From NCBI GenBank assembly GCA_004524515.1, contig SDNV01000010.1:1-37210 (forward strand): a DNA stretch of 37,210 nucleotides, given 5' to 3'. Source of the DNA: Promethearchaeota archaeon (lineage in GTDB: Archaea > Asgardarchaeota > Lokiarchaeia > Sigynarchaeales > SOKP01). The position numbers and the translations under genes are program-made. Under the pieces are notes generated by a model. That model made no database searches. It was not told the origin of the DNA and saw only the letters and a program-made list of their open reading frames with translations. Positions 1 to 7,788 of the stretch are shown here, one piece after another (position 1 is the first letter of the stretch; the number at the start of each line of letters is the position of its first letter).

Positions 1-266
1 CTATGGCAGATTAGTACCGCGAACATCCTATTTTCTGTCTTTTGAATTATGATTCCTTTTTCACATATCTCATATTGTTTATTCAAACTTACACTTTTAT
101 GAAAATATTCTCCCTCTTGAAATCCATCCTCCTCAAATTTTTTCTGTTTGTCTATTTCTACCTTTTCAGCTTCTTGTTTCATTATTTTTTTGCATTGGGG
201 ACACTGATAGATTCCAGCGACTAAAGGTTCCATCTTAATATTACATGCCGGACAAATCAATTTCAA
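1..266 (-). CDS. Partial zinc-ribbon protein, runs off the left edge
   Basis: About 88 codons are visible; the gene continues beyond base 1. The protein opens with a zinc ribbon: CPAC (residues 5-8 from the TTG at 264-266) and CPQC about 20 residues later, followed by a charged helix and a soluble segment. The nearest in-frame stop upstream is directly before the TTG codon, so the start must be TTG at 264-266 or TTG at 258-260. The start overlaps the end of the preceding minus-strand gene (stop 263-265), which suggests translational coupling in one transcript. The function is not recognisable; an N-terminal two-CxxC ribbon is common in archaeal small regulatory or RNA-binding proteins, but nothing more specific can be claimed. 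The plus-strand open frame at 42-224 is its antisense shadow. Confidence 0.6.
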   Translation of the reverse strand, partial: MKLICPACNIKMEPLVAGIYQCPQCKKIMKQEAEKVEIDKQKKFEEDGFQEGEYFHKSVSLNKQYEICEKGIIIQKTENRMFAVLICH

Positions 267-1384
267 TCATCACTGCTAGTTATTATAAATCTCTCATAAT
301 CCAAATTTAAAAGTTTTATCTCTTTTTTAGTTAGTTTGGTAACAATATTATTAATCTCGATAATTTCCTCTCTAAGAGTGATTAAAGTATCTTGTATTTC
401 ATTCACAATATTTTTTTCGTTAAATGAAACTTTCTCAATAAACTCCAGATAAGGAAATTTTTTTTTTTTACCTGAATAATAATTTTTGATTTCTAATAAT
501 TTTTCATCAATTTTTTTGATATTATAGTGAAAATTTAATAATTGTAGCAGCTGAGAACTCCATTGTTTATAGATTTGAGCAGATTTATCAATTTTTCCAC
601 TTTTGAGTTTATCCGATAATTTCACTTTCTCATCTTTAAGAGCTTCAAATATGTCTTTATTTTCTTCAATGGCCTTATTGATTTTTTTGATTACCTCCTT
701 ACTGGTTAAAAGAGGATCAAAAATTTCTATAAAATCATTAATTTTTTTTACCAACTCTTCGAATCTTTGATAAAAGCCCTCAATTGTAATTTCTATTTTA
801 ATAGCTTGATAAATATTACCAAATTGATCCAAGAGATAATAAAGATCGTCTGATAAAGTATAATCATTTTCTCCAATTTGATAAATGAAGGAATGAATTT
901 CACTACTAACTTCACATCTTACTCCTTTTAACCTTGTGAGAGCTAAATTAAAATTTCTTCTGGTAAGAAATTTAAATTTTTTAGAAATCATCAGAAATAA
1001 GGTATCTGCGGGAACCAAAATTGTATTTTTTTCAATGGTTATGGTTTCTTCGCCCAACTTTATGATGAAATCATCTTCTTTTTGCTCAAATTCTCTTACA
1101 CTCCTTATATTTTTAAACAGACCCAAATCAATGGCGACTTCAACAAAATTCTGGTATCCACTTAAAAATTTGATGATATTTCCTTTAAAAATATCATCCA
1201 GAATTAAAATTCGTTCATACGATTCGATTAATTTATCATCTTTTAAATCTTCAAATAAGTCATTTCTGATAATATATAGGAAGAGGATGACATACCTCAT
1301 ATTAATATCATCCAAAATTTTATTGATTAGCGTTTTATCATACTCTAACGATAATTTTTTATGTTCCATAAACCTAAAATCCAC
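263..1384 (-). CDS. Uncharacterised 373-aa helical protein
   Basis: Not recognised. The product is soluble, Lys/Glu/Ile-rich and mostly helical. An N-terminal half (about 1-200) contains short beta-prone segments (around IIKLGEETITIEKN), while the C-terminal half (about 205-365) is predicted coiled coil with repeated charged heptads. No transmembrane segment, cysteine cluster or nucleotide-binding motif is visible. The ATG at 1382-1384 is the only strong start. It precedes, with an overlap, the zinc-ribbon gene at the window edge, so the two are probably co-transcribed. Divergent from the Elf1 gene, with about 210 AT-rich bases between. It may be a lineage-restricted structural or scaffolding protein; that is a guess from composition. 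Confidence 0.7.
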   Translation of the reverse strand: MDFRFMEHKKLSLEYDKTLINKILDDINMRYVILFLYIIRNDLFEDLKDDKLIESYERILILDDIFKGNIIKFLSGYQNFVEVAIDLGLFKNIRSVREFEQKEDDFIIKLGEETITIEKNTILVPADTLFLMISKKFKFLTRRNFNLALTRLKGVRCEVSSEIHSFIYQIGENDYTLSDDLYYLLDQFGNIYQAIKIEITIEGFYQRFEELVKKINDFIEIFDPLLTSKEVIKKINKAIEENKDIFEALKDEKVKLSDKLKSGKIDKSAQIYKQWSSQLLQLLNFHYNIKKIDEKLLEIKNYYSGKKKKFPYLEFIEKVSFNEKNIVNEIQDTLITLREEIIEINNIVTKLTKKEIKLLNLDYERFIITSSDD

Positions 1385-1582
1385 TCACTCTTCTTAAACA
1401 AATGATTTTTAATCAGGCAAAAAAAGATAAAAGTAACAATTAACCATTCCAAAAAAACTTTACGAAAATTAAGCATAAAACAATTAGAAAGCAAAAATTT
1501 TTTAGTTTTATTTTCTTTATCATACTTAAGAAATTATTTCTCCTAGTTCTAAATTTTATTGTTAAAAATATATTATATAGTT

Positions 1583-1588
1583 GGTGAT
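1583..1588 (+). promoter_or_regulatory. Shine-Dalgarno GGTGAT deciding a non-canonical Elf1 start
   Basis: GGTGAT is complementary to the anti-SD end of archaeal 16S rRNA. It ends five bases before an ATC codon at 1594-1596 that is followed in frame by Gly-Arg-Arg-Lys. The TGA at 1585-1587 lies in the same frame, so translation cannot start further upstream. There is no ATG, GTG or TTG between it and the GTG at 1723. Confidence 0.5.
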
Positions 1589-1593
1589 GTATT

Positions 1594-2178
1594 ATCGGTA
1601 GGCGTAAACGAAAACAACAAACCTATAAAAGAGTAAAAAAAGTCCCTAAAATTTTTAATTGTCCGAATTGCGGTGAAAAATCTGTTAAAGTCGAAAATAT
1701 AAGAAGATCTGCAATAGCCACTGTGAAGTGTGGTTATTGTGGATTAGAAAAGGATGTTTTAGTGAACTCCATATCAGAACCTGTGGATGCTTTTGGGGAT
1801 TTTATTGATATCTATTATGCTGATCAAGAATTACTTAGGTTAGAAAAACGAGTTGAAAGATTAAAGAATGAAAAAGAATGGGGAGAATTGGCTTTTTGCT
1901 ATTCTCTACTTTCTGATATTAGTAAAGCTAAGGCGGCTGAATATTTAGAAGATGAAGAAAATGTTGACATAGAGGAAGCGAATAAATGGAAGATAAGAGC
2001 TGACGAATATAAAAGAAAAGAAAAGGATGCTCTCTTACAATTGGATTCAAGTGAGTTAGAGAAAGGTGGCATTAAAACTGATGATGAGTCCCTCTTTACT
2101 GAACATGACGAAAGTTCCATGAAAAAAGAGAAGAAAATTGATGACGTGTTCGACGATCCTGGTTTCTTGGAATGGTAA
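1594..2178 (+). CDS. Transcription elongation factor Elf1/ELOF1 homologue with acidic C-terminal extension
   Basis: A small zinc-ribbon protein that in eukaryotes binds RNA polymerase II during elongation. With ATC at 1594 as the start, the protein begins MGRRKRK, matching the basic tail of the family, then has C23PNC26 and C46GYC49 for zinc, then SEPVDAFGDFID, closely resembling human ELOF1 SEPVDVYSDWID. The conserved domain is about 80 residues; a further 110 or so residues form a charged helix (residues about 75-140) and an acidic tail ending in DPGFLEW-like residues. No ordinary start codon includes the first zinc half: the next candidate, GTG 1723, would delete the basic tail and one CxxC. 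So either ATC/ATT initiates or the assembly has a small indel here. Monocistronic. Family identity is firm; the start is inferred. Confidence 0.85.
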   Translation: MGRRKRKQQTYKRVKKVPKIFNCPNCGEKSVKVENIRRSAIATVKCGYCGLEKDVLVNSISEPVDAFGDFIDIYYADQELLRLEKRVERLKNEKEWGELAFCYSLLSDISKAKAAEYLEDEENVDIEEANKWKIRADEYKRKEKDALLQLDSSELEKGGIKTDDESLFTEHDESSMKKEKKIDDVFDDPGFLEW

Positions 2179-2233
2179 TTCAAAGATTTATCTTGATATA
2201 AACTAAAAAATTTTAAAAATAATTAGCATAATT

Positions 2234-3976
2234 CTATTTCTTAGTGTTATGGCTTAATACCTTTGTTTTCACATTTGGCGGAATATGGTGCCAAATCGGT
2301 AATTTTAAAACAAATTCAAAAAAGTTTGAATAACTCAGCTTTTGTTTCTTGATAAAATAGCTCCAATTATAAAATGCTAAATTATTGAAAACATTCATCA
2401 AATTTACTCCGATAGGATTATATTTTGATGAAAAAAATCTGGCTAAATAATTTCCTAAACGATTGGTATGCGGGCTGGATTCTGGATAAACTGATTCAGC
2501 TAAGGGTCTGTTGAACAATTCATAAATAGAAATTATTGGAATAAGTTTATCTAAATAGGTAGTGATTTTTTCATCATAATCATGAGCATCCAAAGGTAAG
2601 TGTGCAAGTTCTTCTAATTTTCTACAAGCATATCGAAAATGTCTTTCCTTAAAATATAGCCACATTTTAGCCATTAGATCCCTTAAGTTTTTTATTTCCT
2701 CAATGATTTCAGGATCTTCAAATTTAAAATCTTGTTTTTTTTCATATCTTTTAACAAGATTCAATAATATTGAGTCGGTTGATTCCTGATCGAAATCCTC
2801 CTCAATTTTCGCTGGATTTAATAATTTATGTTTTAATTCTCTATTCGTAGGAGAATGGATAGTGTGGGTAAATAGAGGAGTAGTCCATAAAAATTCCCTA
2901 AGCCGTTCTATTAAATTTAGAGTTTTATTCAATTTTTTAATGTAAGAAAATTTTGGAGATAAAGTCTTGATTGGATTCAATTGCTCAATTCTAAATCTTA
3001 TCCTATCACTAATTGATAATTTCTTTATTTCTTCTCTTCGGTTTTTTTTGTAGAGGATAATCTTTTTGGTTAAGAGTCTGTTTAAATTCATTAATCTTTT
3101 GATATATGAATAAAAATCGACATCAAACCTTTGGGCAATGAACTCATGGGGTATTAAACATGTTTCCAAAATTCGATGAGAAGGGGTATCAGAATTCAAT
3201 TTATTAACACTCATTGCATGATCCCCAATCGTATAAGAAAATACCACATTTTGTAGGGTTTCTTTTAAAGAATTGAAGGATCCCAAATCCTTAGGTTCAC
3301 CAGTGAAGAACCCATGCAACAGGGTATTAATTCCCTTGAAAATATTGTTTTCATATTCAGAAATGATAACTGATTCAAATTCTCCCGGATGGTGTCTTTT
3401 TGATTTAAGTTTTTTATTAAAGAGTACAATCGCTTGATTTGCCTTGTGACAAACAGTATAACTCCATTTAAAGAAAGGCTCTATATATTTCATAATTTTT
3501 AGATCATACTGATAAAATTGGGGTCCAAAATATATAGGAAATCCAAAACCGCGTGAGGAGGAAAAAATAAATTGAAAGACATTTCTTGTTTTCTCTCCCT
3601 TTAATAATCCCGGAAATTTAAAATGAAGAACGACTCTCGGGTTTAATGCGGCTAATCCCAAATTCATCCATGCTTCAAAGAGAATAATACTATCAGGGAA
3701 TTTAAACGAATCTCTTTTACTTAAAAAATCATCACTTAATGTATTTAGTGCAATCGGAACTGAAAAAAGCCAATCTCCTGTTTTTCTAATTGTATTTAAC
3801 CCTTCTTTAAATTTTTGTAATACCACTGGTTGAATTTGCTTTTGTATTTCACCCTTTTTATTATAGTAGTTATTCATTACTCGAAACAAAGAGAGAATTT
3901 CTAGTATCTTCCTCTGTGGATTATGGGCAACTTTAATATATATGTCTTTTTCCGATTTAATCGAAGAGTACTGCAA
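2234..3976 (-). CDS. Uncharacterised 580-aa helical protein
   Basis: Not recognised. The protein is large, basic and rich in aromatic residues, with alternating helices. Residues about 100-190 contain a conserved-looking stretch with FKFPGLLKGEKTRN and a Gly/Phe/Tyr-rich segment (SRGFGFPIYFGPQFYQYD). Two histidine-containing stretches (residues about 250-290, with GDHAMS and SHRILETCLIPHE) could bind metal, but no known catalytic motif is apparent. No signal peptide or convincing membrane span. It is a single gene: convergent with Elf1 and about 170 bases downstream of the polyproline gene on the same strand. The context does not define a role; it could belong to the same transcript as the actin-regulator-like gene upstream. 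Confidence 0.7.
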   Translation of the reverse strand: MQYSSIKSEKDIYIKVAHNPQRKILEILSLFRVMNNYYNKKGEIQKQIQPVVLQKFKEGLNTIRKTGDWLFSVPIALNTLSDDFLSKRDSFKFPDSIILFEAWMNLGLAALNPRVVLHFKFPGLLKGEKTRNVFQFIFSSSRGFGFPIYFGPQFYQYDLKIMKYIEPFFKWSYTVCHKANQAIVLFNKKLKSKRHHPGEFESVIISEYENNIFKGINTLLHGFFTGEPKDLGSFNSLKETLQNVVFSYTIGDHAMSVNKLNSDTPSHRILETCLIPHEFIAQRFDVDFYSYIKRLMNLNRLLTKKIILYKKNRREEIKKLSISDRIRFRIEQLNPIKTLSPKFSYIKKLNKTLNLIERLREFLWTTPLFTHTIHSPTNRELKHKLLNPAKIEEDFDQESTDSILLNLVKRYEKKQDFKFEDPEIIEEIKNLRDLMAKMWLYFKERHFRYACRKLEELAHLPLDAHDYDEKITTYLDKLIPIISIYELFNRPLAESVYPESSPHTNRLGNYLARFFSSKYNPIGVNLMNVFNNLAFYNWSYFIKKQKLSYSNFFEFVLKLPIWHHIPPNVKTKVLSHNTKK

Positions 3977-4148
3977 TGATATTACTCAACTTAAAATGTA
4001 AATCATCTTATTAATCAAGTTAGATATAAATTATGATTTTTCGTATTTTAAATTTAATTAAATTATTGATATAATGAATAGTATTAGTTCACTTTCGTAT
4101 ACTATAATTTTTAATTGAAAAAATGAGAGGAATAAAAATAGACTTTTT

Positions 4149-4505
4149 TTATTGTTTTCTCTTAGCAAATAATTGCTTCAGTTCACCCATAATGGCTCCT
4201 CTAAGACTTTGAGGACTTGAAGATGCTCTAGGTCCAGGAGGAGGGCCACCGGGGGGACCACCGGGGGGACCACCGGGAGGCGGAGGAGGGCCACCAGGGG
4301 GACCACCAGGAGGCGGTGGAGGACCACCGGGAGAGCCACCGATTGCGGCAGCGCCAGGACTTACTGGTGAAGCCGTACCTCTAGTTTTAAAGGCATTTAA
4401 ATCATTAGTCACTGTATTAATCCTTGATTGTAAATTCGAAATTTGAGTTTTTAAGTCATTAATAGATGAGTCAACTAGGTCTGGTATGCGTAGAACTATT
4501 GTCAT
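4149..4505 (-). CDS. Coiled-coil / polyproline protein with VASP-FAB-like tail (candidate actin regulator)
   Basis: 118 residues in three parts. Residues about 8-41 form a short coiled coil (IPDLV...INDLKTQISNLQSRINTV) expected to oligomerise. Residues 60-93 are almost only Pro and Gly, with two GPPPPPG blocks (prolines 62-66 and 73-77) and several GGPP units; GP5 motifs are the classic profilin-binding sequence of Ena/VASP, formins and WASP. Residues 105-117 (IMGELKQLFAKRK) align without gaps with the F-actin-binding segment of human VASP (LMEEMNAMLARRR): same Met, Glu and Ala, and basic residues at the same places. Asgard archaea encode actin and profilin, so a polyproline-dependent actin assembly factor is plausible. 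No EVH1 domain is present. The open frame is certain; the function is an inference from a short motif and composition. Start is ATG 4503-4505, without an obvious SD. Confidence 0.75.
   Translation of the reverse strand: MTIVLRIPDLVDSSINDLKTQISNLQSRINTVTNDLNAFKTRGTASPVSPGAAAIGGSPGGPPPPPGGPPGGPPPPPGGPPGGPPGGPPPGPRASSSPQSLRGAIMGELKQLFAKRKQ
4231..4340 (-). repeat. GC-rich Pro/Gly codon repeat tract
   Basis: About 110 bases composed of near-identical units of the type GGTGGTCCCCC on the coding strand, strongly GC-rich in a window that is otherwise about 70% A+T. It encodes the Pro/Gly segment of the 118-residue protein. Unit copies differ mainly at third positions, so the reading frame is kept while the length could vary by slippage. 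It is the most obvious compositional outlier in the window. Confidence 0.85.
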
Positions 4506-4806
4506 AATTTTTTCAACAATATCCCCAAATGCATTTATCTTTTAAAGCAATAGCATGAATTAAGCTATCATTTCTTCTATTGGGGATTTCTTTGCACTAT
4601 CAAGGAAACTTGCAAATTCTTCCGCTATGTCTAATCACCAATATTTTTAATTTAAAATAATCATTAGAATGTATAATTTTTCTAATAAATATAAAATAGT
4701 GATGTTTAATAAAAATATGCTTTATTTGAATTTATAGCACCTATGATGGAAAAAGATCTAAAAATTTAAGAAAAAAGGATAGAAAAAAGGATGCGAGAAA
4801 TAGTTC
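4506..4806. other. Intergenic, 301 bases, AT-rich
   Basis: No gene is supported here. The stretch contains several A/T-rich TATA-like stretches that could serve the polyproline gene on the minus strand. It also holds a 22-codon minus-strand frame (4560-4628) preceded by GGTGATT but lacking an ordinary start codon. No tRNA, repeat array or strong hairpin was seen. Confidence 0.5.
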
Positions 4807-5430
4807 CTAACTCATTTTGCTGGTTGTCTCTTTCATTTTTAACCAAAGATCGTTAAGTTCACTTTGAGTCTGTAAGAATTGTTCTATTTCTTTGAGTAAA
4901 ATATTTCTAGCACGATCGAAATCTCTTTGTAAATCATTTAATTCATTTTCAAGCATTGTTAATTTGCTCCCTTCAATCATTTTATTTTTTGTTTTTTCTA
5001 TGCTCAATGCTTTTTTAATTAAGCCTGATCTCCTACCTGCAACCTCAATAAGAGCTTTTGAGAATAGGTCTCCTCTTGCTGCCAAATCTTCTTTCCTAAC
5101 AGCAATATCTTTGATAGCATTAATGTATTTAGTATTTGCTTCAATAAATTGATCATTCTTATGGATAAAATCCTGATAAAAGTTCACCTCCTCATCTTTT
5201 ACATTCGATCTCGACTCTCTCGCGAGAGTTTGCATTTGTTTTAACACATCTCTAAAGGTTCGATTTAATAATTGTCTTTCAATGTTTAATTTTGCAATAT
5301 TATCTGCAAGTTTCTTTTGGGAATCTGCTACAGCTCTCTGCCACTTCGCAACTTTTTTAAGATGGGAAGAAAGTTGTTTTTCATACTTAGCTAAATCAAG
5401 TTCATCCTCATGTGTAATTATTGGACTCAT
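4807..5430 (-). CDS. 207-aa coiled-coil protein, unknown function
   Basis: Nearly the entire protein is helical with heptad periodicity: one helix over about residues 9-75 (YEKQLSSHLKKVAKWQRAV...), a second over about 85-145, and a third over about 150-200. Three long amphipathic helices in about 200 residues, with a conserved-looking basic patch around RRSGLIKKALSIEKTKNK, recall BAR/F-BAR or other membrane- or filament-associated helical bundles. This is resemblance in architecture only; no family signature is visible. Start ATG 5428-5430. It lies on the same strand between the radical SAM gene and the polyproline gene, separated from both by more than 100 bases, so it may have its own promoter. 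No membrane segment and no cysteines. Confidence 0.7.
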   Translation of the reverse strand: MSPIITHEDELDLAKYEKQLSSHLKKVAKWQRAVADSQKKLADNIAKLNIERQLLNRTFRDVLKQMQTLARESRSNVKDEEVNFYQDFIHKNDQFIEANTKYINAIKDIAVRKEDLAARGDLFSKALIEVAGRRSGLIKKALSIEKTKNKMIEGSKLTMLENELNDLQRDFDRARNILLKEIEQFLQTQSELNDLWLKMKETTSKMS

Positions 5431-5555
5431 AATTTTCCACTCTTAGAATTTTAATTTGAAAATAAATAGATCCCTAACGAATTTTTTATTTTGTTAATTT
5501 AAATAGAATATAATATAATCATAATAACTTTTTTTATATATTTTTATGCTCAAGT

Positions 5556-6590
5556 TCATGGAGGAAAAATAGCGGTTAAAATATTATCTTTATAATTTGC
5601 TTTAATTATTTTGACGATTATTTGTTTTCCAATCAAATTTTCTGAATATTGGAATGGTTTTTTTAAAAGTATTTTAATGCCAACATGTTCATTAATTTTC
5701 CCTATAATTTCATTAGTCCATCTGCCTCTGGAAATAACTTGTGCATTAATTCGGGTATTTTTCTTTAAATTAAGGGGGAATACAGGATCTCGTTTAGTTA
5801 TCCCAAAATCAATGGGACCTAATTTGAGTTTAATATTATATTTTTTTTCCAATTTTGTTAATTGACTATAAAAGTAATCCCAGGATTTTGGTCTTATTTT
5901 CTTATATTTTCTTCCCGTCTTGTATATCAGATATTTTTGAATACCCAGCTGGATTTTTTTTTCAGAAAATCCAGAATTTCTCTTATTAATCACAAATTTT
6001 ATAATTGTCTCAATATCTTCATCATTTTCTCCTGGAAACCAAACGGGTGCTAGAAGTACATCAATTTCAGTATTTAAAAGAGTCTGAATATTTTTTAATA
6101 GAGCTTCCATGTTATAGGTTTCACAATCACAGAAATTTTTCGCTTTTTCCTCATTCAAAGTATTTATACTGATATTAATTCTTGTGAGATTGAGCGTTTC
6201 GAGGTTATTTATAAAGAAATTATTGAGTAACAGGCCGTTAGACTGCATTGAAATTCTCTCTATCCCATTTATTTGCCATAAACCTTGAATTAGAGATTCT
6301 AATTCGGGATAAAGCAATGTTTCTCCATAAGGTGCTATATGAATTTCAATATCATAATTGCCTTTAATGATTAGAGCATTTTTTATAGATTCTAATAAAT
6401 AATCTGAAGAGAGGATAAAATTATTTTCATAATCTCCTGCACTCACAAAACAATATTTACATTTTAAATTGCATAATGTTATTGGCTTTATTTCAAGTAT
6501 ATTCGTTCCTCTATCAATAATACCAATGAAATCAACCCCATATAATGGAATTGCTGAACTTTTGTCTACATAAATCGTTTCTACACTCAT
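5556..6590 (-). CDS. Radical SAM enzyme with C-terminal TRAM domain
   Basis: The 4Fe-4S/SAM motif C40-x3-C44-x2-C47 (CNLKCKYC) lies in the first strand-loop of a partial TIM barrel. An APYGETLL segment near residue 108 corresponds to the GGE-like motif, and the barrel runs to about residue 265. Residues about 280-344 look like a TRAM beta-barrel (RINAQVISRGRWTNEIIGKI... ending in a beta-rich stretch), a domain that binds RNA in MiaB-type methylthiotransferases, RumA/TrmA and related proteins. Resembles the archaeal uncharacterised COG2100 group. The substrate is unknown; RNA modification is suggested by TRAM, but the MiaB N-terminal domain is absent. The start is only four bases after the pelA stop, so the two genes are probably one operon. 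Confidence 0.8.
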   Translation of the reverse strand: MSVETIYVDKSSAIPLYGVDFIGIIDRGTNILEIKPITLCNLKCKYCFVSAGDYENNFILSSDYLLESIKNALIIKGNYDIEIHIAPYGETLLYPELESLIQGLWQINGIERISMQSNGLLLNNFFINNLETLNLTRINISINTLNEEKAKNFCDCETYNMEALLKNIQTLLNTEIDVLLAPVWFPGENDEDIETIIKFVINKRNSGFSEKKIQLGIQKYLIYKTGRKYKKIRPKSWDYFYSQLTKLEKKYNIKLKLGPIDFGITKRDPVFPLNLKKNTRINAQVISRGRWTNEIIGKINEHVGIKILLKKPFQYSENLIGKQIIVKIIKANYKDNILTAIFPP

Positions 6591-6594
6591 AATT

Positions 6595-7668
6595 TCATAA
6601 TTTATATCTTAATATCCCAATAATTGAACCTAAATCAATAATTTGTTGACCTGTGGAAGTTTGACTGCTTAAAATATCATATTCTCCTCCAGAATTCTCC
6701 ACATTCGTTATAATTTCTTCAATTTCAAGTTTTTGGGCTTTTGATGTTCCTCTTATCAAAATATCCGCCACAAACAATTGTTTGATTGCTCCCCTTTTAG
6801 AGGCCTCAACATTTTCCTTAATACCAATCGAAATCAAATCAGGATCTGTTTTAAATAGTTCAAAAATCTCTTCAATTTTCGCAGTTTCTTGTAAAATCCT
6901 CACCTTTTCTTTCAAGTTTGCTAATTCCTTAGATTTCAAAGTTTCTCGTATACCACTTTCTGTACCCGAGCTTGCATGTATGCTTCTAATTTTTGATAAA
7001 TAATCGGGATTATATTTCTCTTTCAAAAAATTAATAAATAAATCTCTTGTATTTCCTGGTCCACAAACAATAATTAAATTAATCTCAACTGCATTTTGAT
7101 TTTCTTCAATCACATTTCTAATATCCTCAAAAAATTCAGTTAAAGCCTTATTTCTATGTTTTTGTTCATATCTTTTTCCGGGTATGTTTTTTTTTATTGT
7201 AGCAACCTTATTCTGACTAAAATTTGAGATGTTTTCAATGGTAGCGAGCCCTGTTTCAACTGCAATCATTAATATGATAAAATTCATTTCGAATTTAGAG
7301 GATTGTTTCAGTCTTTTTAATTCATGAGAAGACCACTGATCTTTAGTAATCGTTAGATTCTGACCCGCTTCAATGTTAAACGTATGATATGTACCAAAAC
7401 TTACAAAATCTTCAGGACCTTCCAAAATTGTGCCTTTAACTCTCAATCTATTTGAAAATTCATGAAACGAAACATCCTCCACATCTAATTTCAAAAACAT
7501 CGGTTTTCTTTCTCCTTTTGATCCTTCTTTAATCACTACTCTCCTCTGGGTTCGAGCAGCTACTTTATCATTTTTAGAAATGATGTTATAGAGCGTCCAA
7601 AGATCATTCAAGGTCTCGACTTTAACCGTGATATCTCCTTGTCTTTGATTTAATTCCAGAATTTTCAT
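6595..7668 (-). CDS. pelA: Pelota (Dom34) mRNA surveillance protein
   Basis: Full-length 357-residue Pelota. It is a release-factor-like protein without the GGQ motif that binds the empty A site of stalled ribosomes and, with aEF1alpha and ABCE1, drives their dissociation. Three domains are visible: an N-terminal Sm-like domain (1-130, beginning MKILELNQRQGDITVKVE with FSNRLRVKGTILEGPED), a central domain (about 131-260, containing VETGLATIENISNFSQ and the LIIVCGPGNTRDLF segment) and a C-terminal L7Ae-like domain (about 262-357). Length and start agree with the family. Four bases upstream of the radical SAM-TRAM gene in the same direction. Confidence 0.95.
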   Translation of the reverse strand: MKILELNQRQGDITVKVETLNDLWTLYNIISKNDKVAARTQRRVVIKEGSKGERKPMFLKLDVEDVSFHEFSNRLRVKGTILEGPEDFVSFGTYHTFNIEAGQNLTITKDQWSSHELKRLKQSSKFEMNFIILMIAVETGLATIENISNFSQNKVATIKKNIPGKRYEQKHRNKALTEFFEDIRNVIEENQNAVEINLIIVCGPGNTRDLFINFLKEKYNPDYLSKIRSIHASSGTESGIRETLKSKELANLKEKVRILQETAKIEEIFELFKTDPDLISIGIKENVEASKRGAIKQLFVADILIRGTSKAQKLEIEEIITNVENSGGEYDILSSQTSTGQQIIDLGSIIGILRYKL

Positions 7669-7788
7669 TATATAATTAGAATAATAGATTATAGAAAAAT
7701 AAGATTACCATAAATTAAGGTAAAACACCATAAAAAATAAAAATATAGAAAAAAAAGAAATATAAAATATAAAAAAAGGAAAAAGTAG

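Noticed and set aside
936..1397. 153-codon plus-strand open frame
   Set aside because: Shadow of the minus-strand 373-residue gene; composition (Ser/Lys/Ile/Phe) is that of a reverse-complement frame.
4560..4628. 22-codon minus-strand frame, SD-like GGTGATT then ATA, product ending KSPIEEMIA
   Set aside because: It reads like protein and has an SD, but has no ordinary start codon and is too short to support alone; could be a remnant or a leader peptide of the polyproline gene.
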